DNA of 5,623 nt from Chloroflexota bacterium. Lineage in GTDB: Bacteria; Chloroflexota; Limnocylindria; Limnocylindrales; CSP1-4. The position numbers and the translations under genes were made by a program. The notes under the pieces were generated by a model that saw only the letters and a program-made list of their open reading frames with translations, had not been told where the DNA came from and did no database searches. Shown here piece after piece: positions 1-5,149 of this stretch. The DNA is taken from contig PMJT01000158.1 in assembly GCA_003158495.1 (NCBI GenBank), positions 1 to 5,623 on the forward strand. Reading direction: 5' to 3'. How positions within the stretch are numbered: the stretch's first letter is position 1; each line of letters opens with the position of its first letter.

Positions 1-131
1 GCGAGCGCGAGGTCGATGCCGGACCGTCCATCGGTCGCCTCGCCGACAACGACGTGGCCGCCGGCCTCGAGGACCGCCCGGGCCTGGATCCGGAACGAGG
101 CGTGGTCGTCGACGATCAGGACGGTGCTCAT
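1..131 (-). CDS. Response regulator receiver domain, N-terminal part only (runs off the window)
   Basis: Reading the minus strand from an ATG at 131 gives about 43 residues starting MSTVLIVDDHASFRIQARAV and continuing past the window edge with no stop. The hydrophobic strand ending in an acidic pair (VLIVDDH, Asp8-Asp9), followed by a helix and then a VVGEATDG segment, is the hallmark start of a CheY-like receiver domain. The VDDH pattern with VVGEA is most like the NarL/FixJ (LuxR-type output) group. The phospho-acceptor Asp (about residue 54) and the output domain lie outside the window, so the DNA-binding type is inferred. A GAGGA ribosome binding site (minus strand, 139-143) sits 7 nt before the start. 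The gene is divergent from the ABC exporter operon, a common arrangement for a two-component regulator and its target. Confidence 0.85.
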   Translation of the reverse strand, partial: MSTVLIVDDHASFRIQARAVLEAGGHVVVGEATDGRSGIDLAL

Positions 132-138
132 CGGCCAA

Positions 139-143
139 TCCTC
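139..143 (-). promoter_or_regulatory. Ribosome binding site of the response regulator
   Basis: Minus-strand GAGGA with a 7-nt spacer to the ATG at 131. It supports that start codon for the partial response regulator. Confidence 0.6.
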
Positions 144-165
144 GCATCGGTGTCGAGGGGCCGCC

Positions 166-181
166 TCAGGGCTAGCCCTGA
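166..181. repeat. Perfect 16-bp palindrome, candidate operator
   Basis: TCAGGGCTAGCCCTGA is identical to its own reverse complement; symmetry breaks at the next base on each side (C165/T182). Its edge lies 34 bp before the response regulator start and 95 bp before the permease start. A palindrome with no loop suits binding of a dimeric regulator better than an RNA hairpin. NarL/FixJ-type regulators bind inverted half-sites of this size, so autoregulation by the adjacent regulator is plausible but unproven. Confidence 0.5.
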
Positions 182-239
182 TGGATCCGGGCGGCCGATC
201 CCGGGATGGCCCTGATGTCTGCGGCGACGCCCGGGGCGA

Positions 240-269
240 TCTTCGGGGCAACACGAACCGCCCCGAAGG
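240..269 (+). promoter_or_regulatory. Hairpin covering the permease ribosome binding site
   Basis: CTTCGGGGC (241-249) is exactly complementary to GCCCCGAAG (260-268), with a 10-nt loop and a possible extra U-G pair (240/269). The 3' arm includes most of the GAAGGA Shine-Dalgarno sequence (265-270) of the permease starting at 277. In mRNA this would hide the ribosome binding site. It could equally act as a DNA inverted repeat bound by a protein. Confidence 0.5.
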
Positions 270-270
270 A
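265..270 (+). promoter_or_regulatory. Ribosome binding site of the ABC permease
   Basis: GAAGGA with a 6-nt spacer to the ATG at 277. It decides the start codon and is partly buried in the hairpin at 240-269. Confidence 0.7.
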
Positions 271-276
271 ACTCCA

Positions 277-1449
277 ATGCGAATGCTGAGAAACCTCTCC
301 CGCCGCCGCCTCCGAACCGCCCTGACGATCCTGGGCATCACAATCGGGATCTGGGCCCTCGTTGTCTTCGGGTCGATGGCCAACCGGATCAACGACATGG
401 TCGGCAAGGGCAGCGTCTACTTCCAGAGCGGCGCCATCAGCGTGTGGGGCGGCGGCGGGGACACGCCCAAGATGAACCCGCTGGACCTCGCACTGGAGGA
501 CCGGATCAAGGCGATCCCCGACGTAGATGTCGTCGTTCCCGGGGTCAGCATGTACCTCAGCGACGACAACGCCTCCATGTCGATGGGTCTGCCGCCCATG
601 ATTACCGCCCAGCCCGCGGGGCTTACCACCGGGCGCGACACCCTGATCCTGCGGGCCGCGGCCGGCCGCCTCCTCGCGGCATCGGACGAGGGATCGAACG
701 TCGTCGTACTCGGCTGCGACCTGGCCCGCCAGTACAGCAAACAGGTCGGCGACACGATCACGTTGCGAGGCGAGGAATTCACCGTCGTGGGCGTCCTGGC
801 CCAGACCCAGACCCAGCCCGACAACTCGGCCATGATCCCGTTCGCGGCCGAGCAGCGGCTCTACCTGACGACTCTGCCGTCGCTCGTGAAGGCGAACCTG
901 ACCGCGAGCAACGTCGTGACGGGCTTCCAGGTCTACCCGAAGCCCGGGACGAGCCCCGACACGATCACCGCGCAGATCAAGGCGCTCTCCCCGGAGCTGG
1001 GCACGATGACCGGCGCCGACTTCGACAAGCTGGCCGGGTCCTACGCCGCGATGCTCAACTCGGTCCTGGTCGGCATCGGGCTGATAAGCCTCGCGGTGGG
1101 CGGCCTCTCGGTCGTGAACACCATGGCCATGTCGATCGCCGAACGGACGCGCGAGATCGGCATCAAGCGCGCCATCGGCGCCGGCCGGATCCGGATTGTC
1201 CGCGAGATCGTGGCCGAGTCGGCCCTGATCGGCTGCATCGGCGGCACGATCGGGCTGGCTCTCGGCGCGTTGCTCGTGACGCTCGCGAACGAGGCCGGCC
1301 GCTCGTCGGGGACGATCCTATTCGAGCTGACCGCTGGCACCGCAATCAGCTCCGTCATCTTCTCGACCGTCCTCGGCGCCATTGCCGGGTTCGTGCCCGC
1401 CCTGCACGCGGCGCGGCTGGATCCGGTGGCCGCCCTCCGCTACGAGTGA
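277..1449 (+). CDS. MacB/FtsX-family ABC transporter permease
   Basis: This 390-residue membrane subunit has the MacB-type layout. A basic N-terminus (MRMLRNLSRRRLRTALT) leads into one membrane helix (about 14-33). A large extracytoplasmic MacB-PCD-like domain follows (about 34-256), then three helices near 260-282, 312-337 and 352-375. The cytoplasmic signature SIAERTREIGIKRAIGA (286-302) and the C-terminal LDPVAALRYE are diagnostic of FtsX-like permeases that pair with LolD/MacB ATPases. These proteins work as dimers that couple cytoplasmic ATP hydrolysis to substrate extrusion or to conformational change outside the membrane. The length is normal for the family. I chose the ATG at 277 because GAAGGA lies 6 nt upstream and residue 1 begins the standard family N-terminus; the frame is open further upstream but encodes nothing recognisable. 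The ATPase gene follows after 32 bp. The substrate cannot be read from the sequence. Confidence 0.93.
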   Translation: MRMLRNLSRRRLRTALTILGITIGIWALVVFGSMANRINDMVGKGSVYFQSGAISVWGGGGDTPKMNPLDLALEDRIKAIPDVDVVVPGVSMYLSDDNASMSMGLPPMITAQPAGLTTGRDTLILRAAAGRLLAASDEGSNVVVLGCDLARQYSKQVGDTITLRGEEFTVVGVLAQTQTQPDNSAMIPFAAEQRLYLTTLPSLVKANLTASNVVTGFQVYPKPGTSPDTITAQIKALSPELGTMTGADFDKLAGSYAAMLNSVLVGIGLISLAVGGLSVVNTMAMSIAERTREIGIKRAIGAGRIRIVREIVAESALIGCIGGTIGLALGALLVTLANEAGRSSGTILFELTAGTAISSVIFSTVLGAIAGFVPALHAARLDPVAALRYE

Positions 1450-1481
1450 CCGTAGCCTTCCCTCATCACGGAGACACCAAG

Positions 1482-2267
1482 ATGACCGCAATCGCAAATC
1501 CAATCGGACACCCGGCCCGCGTCATGGCCGACGCGACGGTGGCGACCGCTCCCCTTCTCGAAGGCCGCAACCTCCGCAAGACCTACCGGCTCGGCCGGCG
1601 CAACACCGTCGAGGCTCTGCGGGGCGTGGACGTCCGGATCGAGCCCGGCGAAGTCGTTGCGATCATGGGCCCGTCCGGTTCGGGCAAGAGCACGCTGATG
1701 CACATCCTCGGCCTGCTGCATGCGCCGGACCGGGCCGACGGAGCGGCCGGCGGCTCGGATGGGCTCCGCCCGGAACTCAGCTTCGGCGGCCGCGACGTCG
1801 TGGCCTTGAGCGACGGCGAGCGAACGAAGATCCGGGCCCGAGAGATGGGTTTCGTATTCCAGGACTTCAACCTCGTGCCGACGCTCACCGCTCTGGAAAA
1901 CGTCCTGCTCGCCTGCGACTACGCGGACCGGGGCGGCAGGGCTGCGAGATCTGCAGCCCTCGAGGCGCTCGAAATGGTCGGCCTCTCCGAACGTGCCGGC
2001 CACAGACCGGCCGAACTCTCCGGCGGTGAGCAGCAGCGAGTCGCCATCGCCCGCGCGCTCGTCAACAGGCCCGCGCTGGTGCTGGCCGACGAACCGACCG
2101 GGAACCTCGACTCGGCCCGAACCGGCGAAGTACTGGGCCTGCTGCAGCGACTGAACCGTGAACACGGCCAGACCTTCGTCCTGGTCACCCACGATCAGGA
2201 GGTCGGCGAAGCCTGCGACAGGGTCATCCGGATGCGCGACGGCCTGGTCCGGGACGAAGAGCGATGA
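1482..2267 (+). CDS. MacB/LolD-family ABC transporter ATP-binding protein
   Basis: This 261-residue cytoplasmic ATPase carries every ABC motif: Walker A GPSGSGKST (63-71), Q-loop Gln127 in GFVFQDFNL, signature LSGGEQQR (179-186), Walker B LVLADE (199-204) with catalytic Glu204, D-loop NLDS (208-211) and switch His237 in VTHD. The LVPTLTALENV and ADEPTGNLDS segments are typical of the LolD/MacB/FtsE subgroup that partners MacB-type permeases, which matches the gene just upstream. The start at 1482 is preceded by GGAG (1470-1473) with an 8-nt spacer; an in-frame ATG at 1524 is an alternative and would remove a poorly conserved leader. Residues about 84-100 hold roughly a dozen extra residues (rich in Gly, Ala and Asp) between Walker A and the GGRDV strand compared with usual family members. 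The stop overlaps the next start (ATGA). Confidence 0.94.
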   Translation: MTAIANPIGHPARVMADATVATAPLLEGRNLRKTYRLGRRNTVEALRGVDVRIEPGEVVAIMGPSGSGKSTLMHILGLLHAPDRADGAAGGSDGLRPELSFGGRDVVALSDGERTKIRAREMGFVFQDFNLVPTLTALENVLLACDYADRGGRAARSAALEALEMVGLSERAGHRPAELSGGEQQRVAIARALVNRPALVLADEPTGNLDSARTGEVLGLLQRLNREHGQTFVLVTHDQEVGEACDRVIRMRDGLVRDEER

Positions 2268-2776
2268 CCGAGGTCCTGGTCGTGTACGGGAGCCGGCTCG
2301 GTGCGACGCGCGGCATCGCCGAACGCATCGGCGACCGCCTCGGCGCCGGCGGGCTCGACGTGACCCTGGCCGCAGCGGAGAGGATCGCGGACCTGCCCAA
2401 GGCCGACGCCTACGTCATCGGCAGCGGCGTCTACGGCCAGCATTGGATGAAGGAGGCGGCCGAACTGGTCCGCAGGAACAAGCCGGCGCTGGCGGCCAAA
2501 CCGGTCTGGCTGTTCAGCAGCGGCCCGGTCGGCCGCTGGGCTACCGCGCCCGACCCAATCGAGCCGCACGAGATTGCGGGTCTTCGGCGGGCGATCCGCC
2601 CGCGTGACCATCGGATCTTCGCGGGTGCGATCGACCGTGGCGTGCTCGCCGGCAGCGGCCTCAGTTCGGTCGAGAAGTTCGTGACCCGCCGGTTGATGCC
2701 CGACGGCGACTTCCGGGACTGGGCTGCGATCGACGCCTGGGCGGACGGCATTGCCCGCGAACTTCGACGCAACTGA
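2264..2776 (+). CDS. Flavodoxin-domain protein (HemG-like family)
   Basis: This 170-residue protein has a flavodoxin-like fold signature. An N-terminal beta strand leads into an FMN phosphate-binding loop, VLVVYGSRLGATRGIAERI (loop about Ser10-Thr15). It is followed by VIGSGVYGQHW (51-61) and VWLFSSGPVG (81-90), which match the usual isoalloxazine-side loops. The C-terminal DFRDWAAIDAWA segment is common in bacterial 'flavodoxin domain-containing' proteins related to menaquinone-dependent protoporphyrinogen oxidase HemG. It most likely binds FMN in the cytoplasm and acts in electron transfer or redox chemistry. A true HemG activity cannot be claimed from sequence alone. Its ATG overlaps the ATPase stop by 4 nt (ATGA), so it is translationally coupled to the ABC operon; only a weak purine-rich GAAGAG precedes it. 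It ends 28 bp from the convergent HAD gene. Confidence 0.85.
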   Translation: MTEVLVVYGSRLGATRGIAERIGDRLGAGGLDVTLAAAERIADLPKADAYVIGSGVYGQHWMKEAAELVRRNKPALAAKPVWLFSSGPVGRWATAPDPIEPHEIAGLRRAIRPRDHRIFAGAIDRGVLAGSGLSSVEKFVTRRLMPDGDFRDWAAIDAWADGIARELRRN

Positions 2777-2804
2777 GCACATGCGGCCCGGAGAGCGGCC
2801 GAGG
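2777..2804. other. Short convergent gap with a weak hairpin
   Basis: Only 28 bp separate the stops of the flavodoxin gene and the HAD gene. The gap contains a 5-bp stem, CGGCC (2784-2788) with GGCCG (2797-2801), and no T-tract. It might help terminate transcription from both sides, but it is weak evidence by itself. Confidence 0.25.
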
Positions 2805-3503
2805 CTAGGTCGGCAGACCGCGCCGGCGTAGCTCGGCCAGCAGAACCGTCAGGTCTTCGATCGTGACCGCGGCGCCGGCGGCGAGCAGCGCACCCGCATC
2901 GGCGGCTCCGGTCGTCACGCCGATGCCGATCATCCCGGCCGCTGCGCTCGCGACCATGTCCCACGTGGAATCGCCCACGTACCAGCACCGTTCCGGCGTG
3001 GCCTTGAGCTGGGCGGCTGCGTACAGCAGCAGGTCCGGTGCCGGCTTGGCGTGTTCGACGTGGCTTCCGTCGACGATCGTCGGCTCAGACGGCAGCGCCA
3101 GCGACGTGACCGAAGCCATGACCTGGCCCGGCAGACTCGAGGTCGCGATGGCAAAGGTCACGTAGCTGAGTTCGAGCGCGCTCAGAAGGGCGGTCGCGCC
3201 GGAGTGCGGCTGGGGCGTAGCGTTGAGCTCATCGAAGATCGCGCCGCTCAGGTTGTCGACTGCCACCGCCTCGGCGTCGTCGAACTCGCGGCCTGTCTCG
3301 CTCGACATCTCGCGCGCCAGCCGGCGCCCGTCGGAGCCGATCAGCGGCGCCAGCCTGTCGTGGTCGACCTCGACGCCGTGCTGCCCAAGCGCCCGGCGCC
3401 AGGCTTCGATGCGCAGCTCGACACTGTCGACGAGCGTCCCGTCCAGGTCGAACAGGATGGCCTGCGGCACAGGCAGGCTGCGAAGGCTCTGCGTTGGGCT
3501 CAT
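2805..3503 (-). CDS. HAD-superfamily hydrolase (phosphoglycolate phosphatase / beta-phosphoglucomutase-like)
   Basis: This 232-residue cytoplasmic phosphatase-type enzyme carries all four HAD motifs. Motif I is LFDLDGTLVDS, with nucleophile Asp19 and acid/base Asp21. Motif II is the Thr/Ser cluster 121-123 in FAIATSS. Motif III is Lys153 in HAKPAPD. Motif IV is YVGDSTWDM, with Asp178 and Asp182 for Mg2+. The helical stretch at about 28-95 between motifs I and II is the C1 cap, placing it in the Gph/PGMB-like subfamily that acts on small phosphorylated metabolites. The exact substrate is unknown. The ATG at 3503 gives a normal length, but no Shine-Dalgarno sequence precedes it, so the message may be leaderless or weakly translated. 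The frame stays open upstream to 3632, but that extension is Arg/Cys-rich and unlike the family. It converges on the ABC operon and diverges from the membrane protein gene. Confidence 0.9.
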   Translation of the reverse strand: MSPTQSLRSLPVPQAILFDLDGTLVDSVELRIEAWRRALGQHGVEVDHDRLAPLIGSDGRRLAREMSSETGREFDDAEAVAVDNLSGAIFDELNATPQPHSGATALLSALELSYVTFAIATSSLPGQVMASVTSLALPSEPTIVDGSHVEHAKPAPDLLLYAAAQLKATPERCWYVGDSTWDMVASAAAGMIGIGVTTGAADAGALLAAGAAVTIEDLTVLLAELRRRGLPT

Positions 3504-3541
3504 ACGCAAATGGTGACAGGTAAGCGCGCCGTGGGCTGGAG

Positions 3542-3558
3542 GGGCCCGGCGAGGTGCG
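3542..3558 (+). repeat. 17-bp direct repeat, copy 1
   Basis: GGGCCCGGCGAGGTGCG occurs exactly here and again at 4278-4294, each time upstream of the next plus-strand gene. This copy ends 73 bp before the membrane protein start. Unlike copy 2 it lacks the downstream CGGGCC that would make a hairpin. Confidence 0.6.
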
Positions 3559-3595
3559 CGGCAGCGTGCGTCGGCAGTTGACGAGTAGTTCTCCG

Positions 3596-3601
3596 TACAA
3601 T
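3596..3601 (+). promoter_or_regulatory. Probable -10 element of the membrane protein gene
   Basis: TACAAT matches the sigma70-type -10 consensus at five of six positions and would place a transcript start near 3608, about 24 nt before the ATG at 3632. A TTGACG hexamer lies at 3578-3583 but only 12 bp away, too short for a standard -35. The -10 call therefore rests mainly on its own match and position. Confidence 0.4.
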
Positions 3602-3631
3602 GCTCGCAGCCTACGTCACGCGCGAGGGGCA

Positions 3632-4276
3632 ATGGACGCGTTGATCGAGACAGTCACATTCGCCGGCGTTGCCCTCTTGCTCGCTGGGACGGCAGCTGCC
3701 GGGGGCCGCCGAGCCAATCGTGCGGTCGGTCGGCGGCGCACCCTCTGGGGCGTGGTGTCGGTTGCTGTTCTCGCCGTCGCCCTGATCCCCTGCTGGCAGG
3801 TTGCACGCCTGTCGGCAGTCATGGCCGGGGGTGGCTGCGCGCCATCCTGGTCGGTTGACAGCGACCCGGTCTTCTGTGTCAGGAGTTCGGTCGAGGGCAA
3901 TGTCCTGGCAATCTCCGGCGAAACCTCACTGCCTGACGGATCGAAGGTTCTCGTTTGGACGCGCGACCTCTCCGATGCCCGGGAAGTGACGGTGCAGGGT
4001 GGCGTCTTCTCCGATCGCTACGATCTCTCCCGCGAGAACCCGGGTCAACTGACCGTCACCGTGGAGTTCATCATCGCCGAGTTGGTGAAAGTCGACGCCG
4101 GCCTCTACGACTTCGGGCCGTCGACACAACCGATCGCCGTCGTTTCCCGCTACGGCCGCGACGGCACCAACCTCTTCGGGCCGACCGCTACCTGGATCGA
4201 GGGGCCGCTCTTTCTCAACTACGCTCCACCGGTCAGGGTTCTCGAGGTCAGACTCGAAGTCTCGGTGCCAACGTAG
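3632..4276 (+). CDS. Two-helix membrane protein with an extracytoplasmic domain, function unknown
   Basis: I do not recognise a named family. The 214-residue product has two hydrophobic segments (about 6-23 and 38-57) joined by a basic loop, GRRANRAVGRRR (25-36). By the positive-inside rule that loop should be cytoplasmic, leaving the remaining ~155 residues outside the membrane. That part is rich in alternating Val/Thr strands and contains the motif AISGETSLPDGSKVLVWTRD (93-112), which resembles the 'G-x-T-x-LPDG' segment of beta-sandwich domains in some secreted or anchored bacterial proteins. Cys69 and Cys82 could form a disulfide. The IPC at 52-54 is not a proper lipobox because Pro precedes the Cys. 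The ATG at 3632 is chosen because a GAGGGG sequence precedes it closely and the hydrophobic N-terminus begins there. A possible terminator hairpin follows the stop. Confidence 0.75.
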   Translation: MDALIETVTFAGVALLLAGTAAAGGRRANRAVGRRRTLWGVVSVAVLAVALIPCWQVARLSAVMAGGGCAPSWSVDSDPVFCVRSSVEGNVLAISGETSLPDGSKVLVWTRDLSDAREVTVQGGVFSDRYDLSRENPGQLTVTVEFIIAELVKVDAGLYDFGPSTQPIAVVSRYGRDGTNLFGPTATWIEGPLFLNYAPPVRVLEVRLEVSVPT

Positions 4277-4277
4277 C

Positions 4278-4294
4278 GGGCCCGGCGAGGTGCG
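4278..4294 (+). repeat. 17-bp direct repeat, copy 2
   Basis: Exact second copy of GGGCCCGGCGAGGTGCG (first at 3542-3558). It begins directly after the membrane protein stop and ends 43 bp before the metallopeptidase start. Here the following bases complete a 6-bp hairpin (4279-4298). Confidence 0.6.
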
Positions 4295-4298
4295 GGCC
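4279..4298 (+). terminator. Possible terminator hairpin after the membrane protein gene
   Basis: GGCCCG (4279-4284) pairs perfectly with CGGGCC (4293-4298) around an 8-nt loop, two bases after the stop codon. There is no T-run, so this would be a non-canonical terminator of the sort often seen in high-GC genomes. It overlaps the 17-bp repeat. Confidence 0.35.
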
Positions 4299-4325
4299 AG
4301 AAATGGGCGATCGGCCAGGAGCCCC

Positions 4326-4331
4326 GATAAT
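4326..4331 (+). promoter_or_regulatory. Probable -10 element of a leaderless promoter for the metallopeptidase
   Basis: GATAAT matches the -10 consensus at five of six positions and is followed by exactly 6 nt before the ATG at 4338. Transcription would start at or next to the A of the start codon, the classic geometry of a leaderless gene. No Shine-Dalgarno sequence is present at this start. I find no good -35 at the usual distance. Confidence 0.45.
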
Positions 4332-4337
4332 GGTCCA

Positions 4338-4790
4338 ATGCCGCACGACGCCAGCCCCGGACCGGAGGATGCCGACCTCGCCGACGACCCCAACGATATG
4401 GCCGCGGCGCCGTCCGAAGATGGCGCTCCCGACGATCCATTCGAGACGATGGTATTCGCCGCCCTCGACGGGCTGCCCGACGTCTACCGCCAGCGGCTCG
4501 GCAGCGTGGCGGTGGTCATAGAGGACGAGCCGACGCCGGCACAACTCGCGTCGGTCGGAGCGTGGGGGCTGCTCGGGCTCTACACGGGCCTGCCGCGAAC
4601 GGCCTGGGGCGCGGACAATGCGGCGCTCGCCAACAAGATCACGATATTCCGCGGCCCGCACCTGCGGCAGTTCCAGGACCTGGAGTCACTGCGGCTGGGC
4701 GTGGCGGAAACGGTCCGGCACGAAGTCGCCCACCATTTCGGGATATCCGACGCCCGGCTCGAAGAGCTGGCCCGGGAGCGAAGTCGCTAG
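4338..4790 (+). CDS. Minimal zincin metallopeptidase (PF06262-type)
   Basis: This 150-residue protein ends with the zinc-binding motif HEVAHHFGISD (128-138), which fits HExxHxxGxxD: His128, His132 and Asp138 as likely metal ligands and Glu129 as the catalytic base. The core FETMVFAALDGLPDVY (35-50) followed by VAVVIEDEP, then LLGLYTGLP and ITIFRGPHL is the layout of the small 'metallopeptidase family' proteins (Zincin_1, formerly DUF1025) found in Actinobacteria and related phyla. These are compact, lack a signal peptide and are presumably cytoplasmic; their substrates are not known. Residues 1-34 are acidic, rich in Asp, Pro and Ala, and probably disordered. The ATG at 4338 is favoured because a -10 element sits 6 nt upstream; an in-frame ATG at 4398 and a GTG at 4290 are alternatives. 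It converges on the small basic protein gene. Confidence 0.88.
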   Translation: MPHDASPGPEDADLADDPNDMAAAPSEDGAPDDPFETMVFAALDGLPDVYRQRLGSVAVVIEDEPTPAQLASVGAWGLLGLYTGLPRTAWGADNAALANKITIFRGPHLRQFQDLESLRLGVAETVRHEVAHHFGISDARLEELARERSR

Positions 4791-4828
4791 CGGCGCCACC
4801 CCGGCGCGGAAACGACAGCGGCGCCACC
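4789..4828 (+). repeat. 12-bp direct repeat pair
   Basis: AGCGGCGCCACC occurs at 4789-4800, overlapping the metallopeptidase stop, and again at 4817-4828. Both copies contain the palindrome GGCGCC. It may be chance in GC-rich DNA or part of the 3' end structure. Confidence 0.35.
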
Positions 4829-4852
4829 GGCCGGCGGCACCGCACAACTGCC

Positions 4853-4872
4853 CGGGGCCGAGTCCGGCCCCG
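4853..4872. terminator. Strong hairpin between convergent genes, probable bidirectional terminator
   Basis: CGGGGCCG (4853-4860) and CGGCCCCG (4865-4872) form a perfect 8-bp all-GC stem with a 4-nt AGTC loop. It lies between the stops of the metallopeptidase (4790) and the minus-strand small protein (4884), about 10 bp past the latter. No T-tract follows on either strand, so termination is inferred from position and stability. Confidence 0.55.
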
Positions 4873-4881
4873 ACTACGACC

Positions 4882-5133
4882 CTAGGCTGTTCGCGCCTTG
4901 GCTGGGCAGTAGGTGAGGCTGGCGTTCTTGCGCTGGGCCCATGTCTGTCCGGCGCGGGTGCGCTTCTTGAGCCACGTCTTGCGGTCGCGCAGGTGGCTGC
5001 GCTGCACGCCGGCGCCGCCTGTCAGACGGCTGTCGACGGCCGCGGCCGCCGGGGCGGAGCGGAACGAAGACTTGCTGCGATCGGCTTCGGGCTTTGCGGC
5101 TGGCGTGTTGGACTGGGCGTTTTCGTCGGCCAT
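4882..5133 (-). CDS. Small basic hypothetical protein
   Basis: I do not recognise a family. The 83-residue product starts with a flexible Ala/Ser/Pro-rich region (about 1-35) and continues into a strongly basic segment, RSHLRDRKTWLKKRTRAGQT (45-64) with WAQRK after it; 10 of 25 residues there are Lys or Arg. The whole protein has 17 Lys/Arg against 6 Asp/Glu. Two Trp (54, 65) and a single Cys (76) stand out; there is no signal peptide or membrane helix. That composition suits a nucleic-acid- or ribosome-associated protein, but this is a guess. The gene is well supported: a near-ideal AAAGGAG (minus strand, 5140-5146) lies 6 nt before the ATG at 5133, and third codon positions are mostly G or C. 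It follows the other small minus-strand gene by 96 bp and carries an inverted repeat upstream. Confidence 0.72.
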   Translation of the reverse strand: MADENAQSNTPAAKPEADRSKSSFRSAPAAAAVDSRLTGGAGVQRSHLRDRKTWLKKRTRAGQTWAQRKNASLTYCPAKARTA

Positions 5134-5139
5134 TGAAGG

Positions 5140-5146
5140 CTCCTTT
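5140..5146 (-). promoter_or_regulatory. Strong ribosome binding site of the small basic protein
   Basis: Minus-strand AAAGGAG with a 6-nt spacer to the ATG at 5133. It is the best Shine-Dalgarno match in the window, fixes the start codon and suggests high translation. Confidence 0.75.
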
Positions 5147-5149
5147 CAC

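Larger units (their letters stand above)
132..276. promoter_or_regulatory. Divergent intergenic control region between response regulator and ABC operon
   Basis: This 145-bp gap lies between two divergent starts and must hold promoters for both. It contains a perfect 16-bp palindrome (166-181), a 10-bp palindrome ATCCCGGGAT (198-207), the direct repeat GCCCTGATG (175-183 and 209-217, starts 34 bp apart), and a hairpin ending in the permease SD (240-269). I find no convincing -10/-35 pair on either strand. The density of symmetric elements suggests regulator binding, but that is inference. Confidence 0.5.
3504..3631. promoter_or_regulatory. Divergent intergenic region between HAD hydrolase and membrane protein
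   Basis: This 128-bp region separates divergent starts. It contains copy 1 of a 17-bp repeat (3542-3558), a TACAAT -10-like hexamer (3596-3601) and a GAGGGG ribosome binding sequence (3624-3629). I see no clear promoter for the minus-strand HAD gene. Confidence 0.45.

Noticed and set aside
16..276. Upstream in-frame extension of the permease reading frame
   Set aside because: It is antisense to the response regulator and encodes nothing family-like; the ATG at 277 has the SD and the standard MacB N-terminus.
444..1481. Long open frame upstream of and continuous with the ATPase, which could suggest a large fusion protein
   Set aside because: This stretch is an out-of-frame reading of the permease gene, rich in Arg/Gly/Pro typical of shadow frames in GC-rich DNA; the ATPase begins at 1482 with its own SD.
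1440..2192. 250-residue open frame on the minus strand opposite the ATPase
   Set aside because: Antisense shadow of a gene whose ABC motifs are complete on the plus strand; no domain recognised.
3578..3601. TTGACG and TACAAT read as a complete sigma70 promoter
   Set aside because: The spacer is only 12 bp instead of about 17, so TTGACG is not accepted as the -35; only the -10-like element is kept.
3504..3632. 43-residue N-terminal extension of the HAD hydrolase
   Set aside because: The sequence is Arg/Cys/Pro-rich, unlike the family, and covers the divergent intergenic region with its promoter-like elements.
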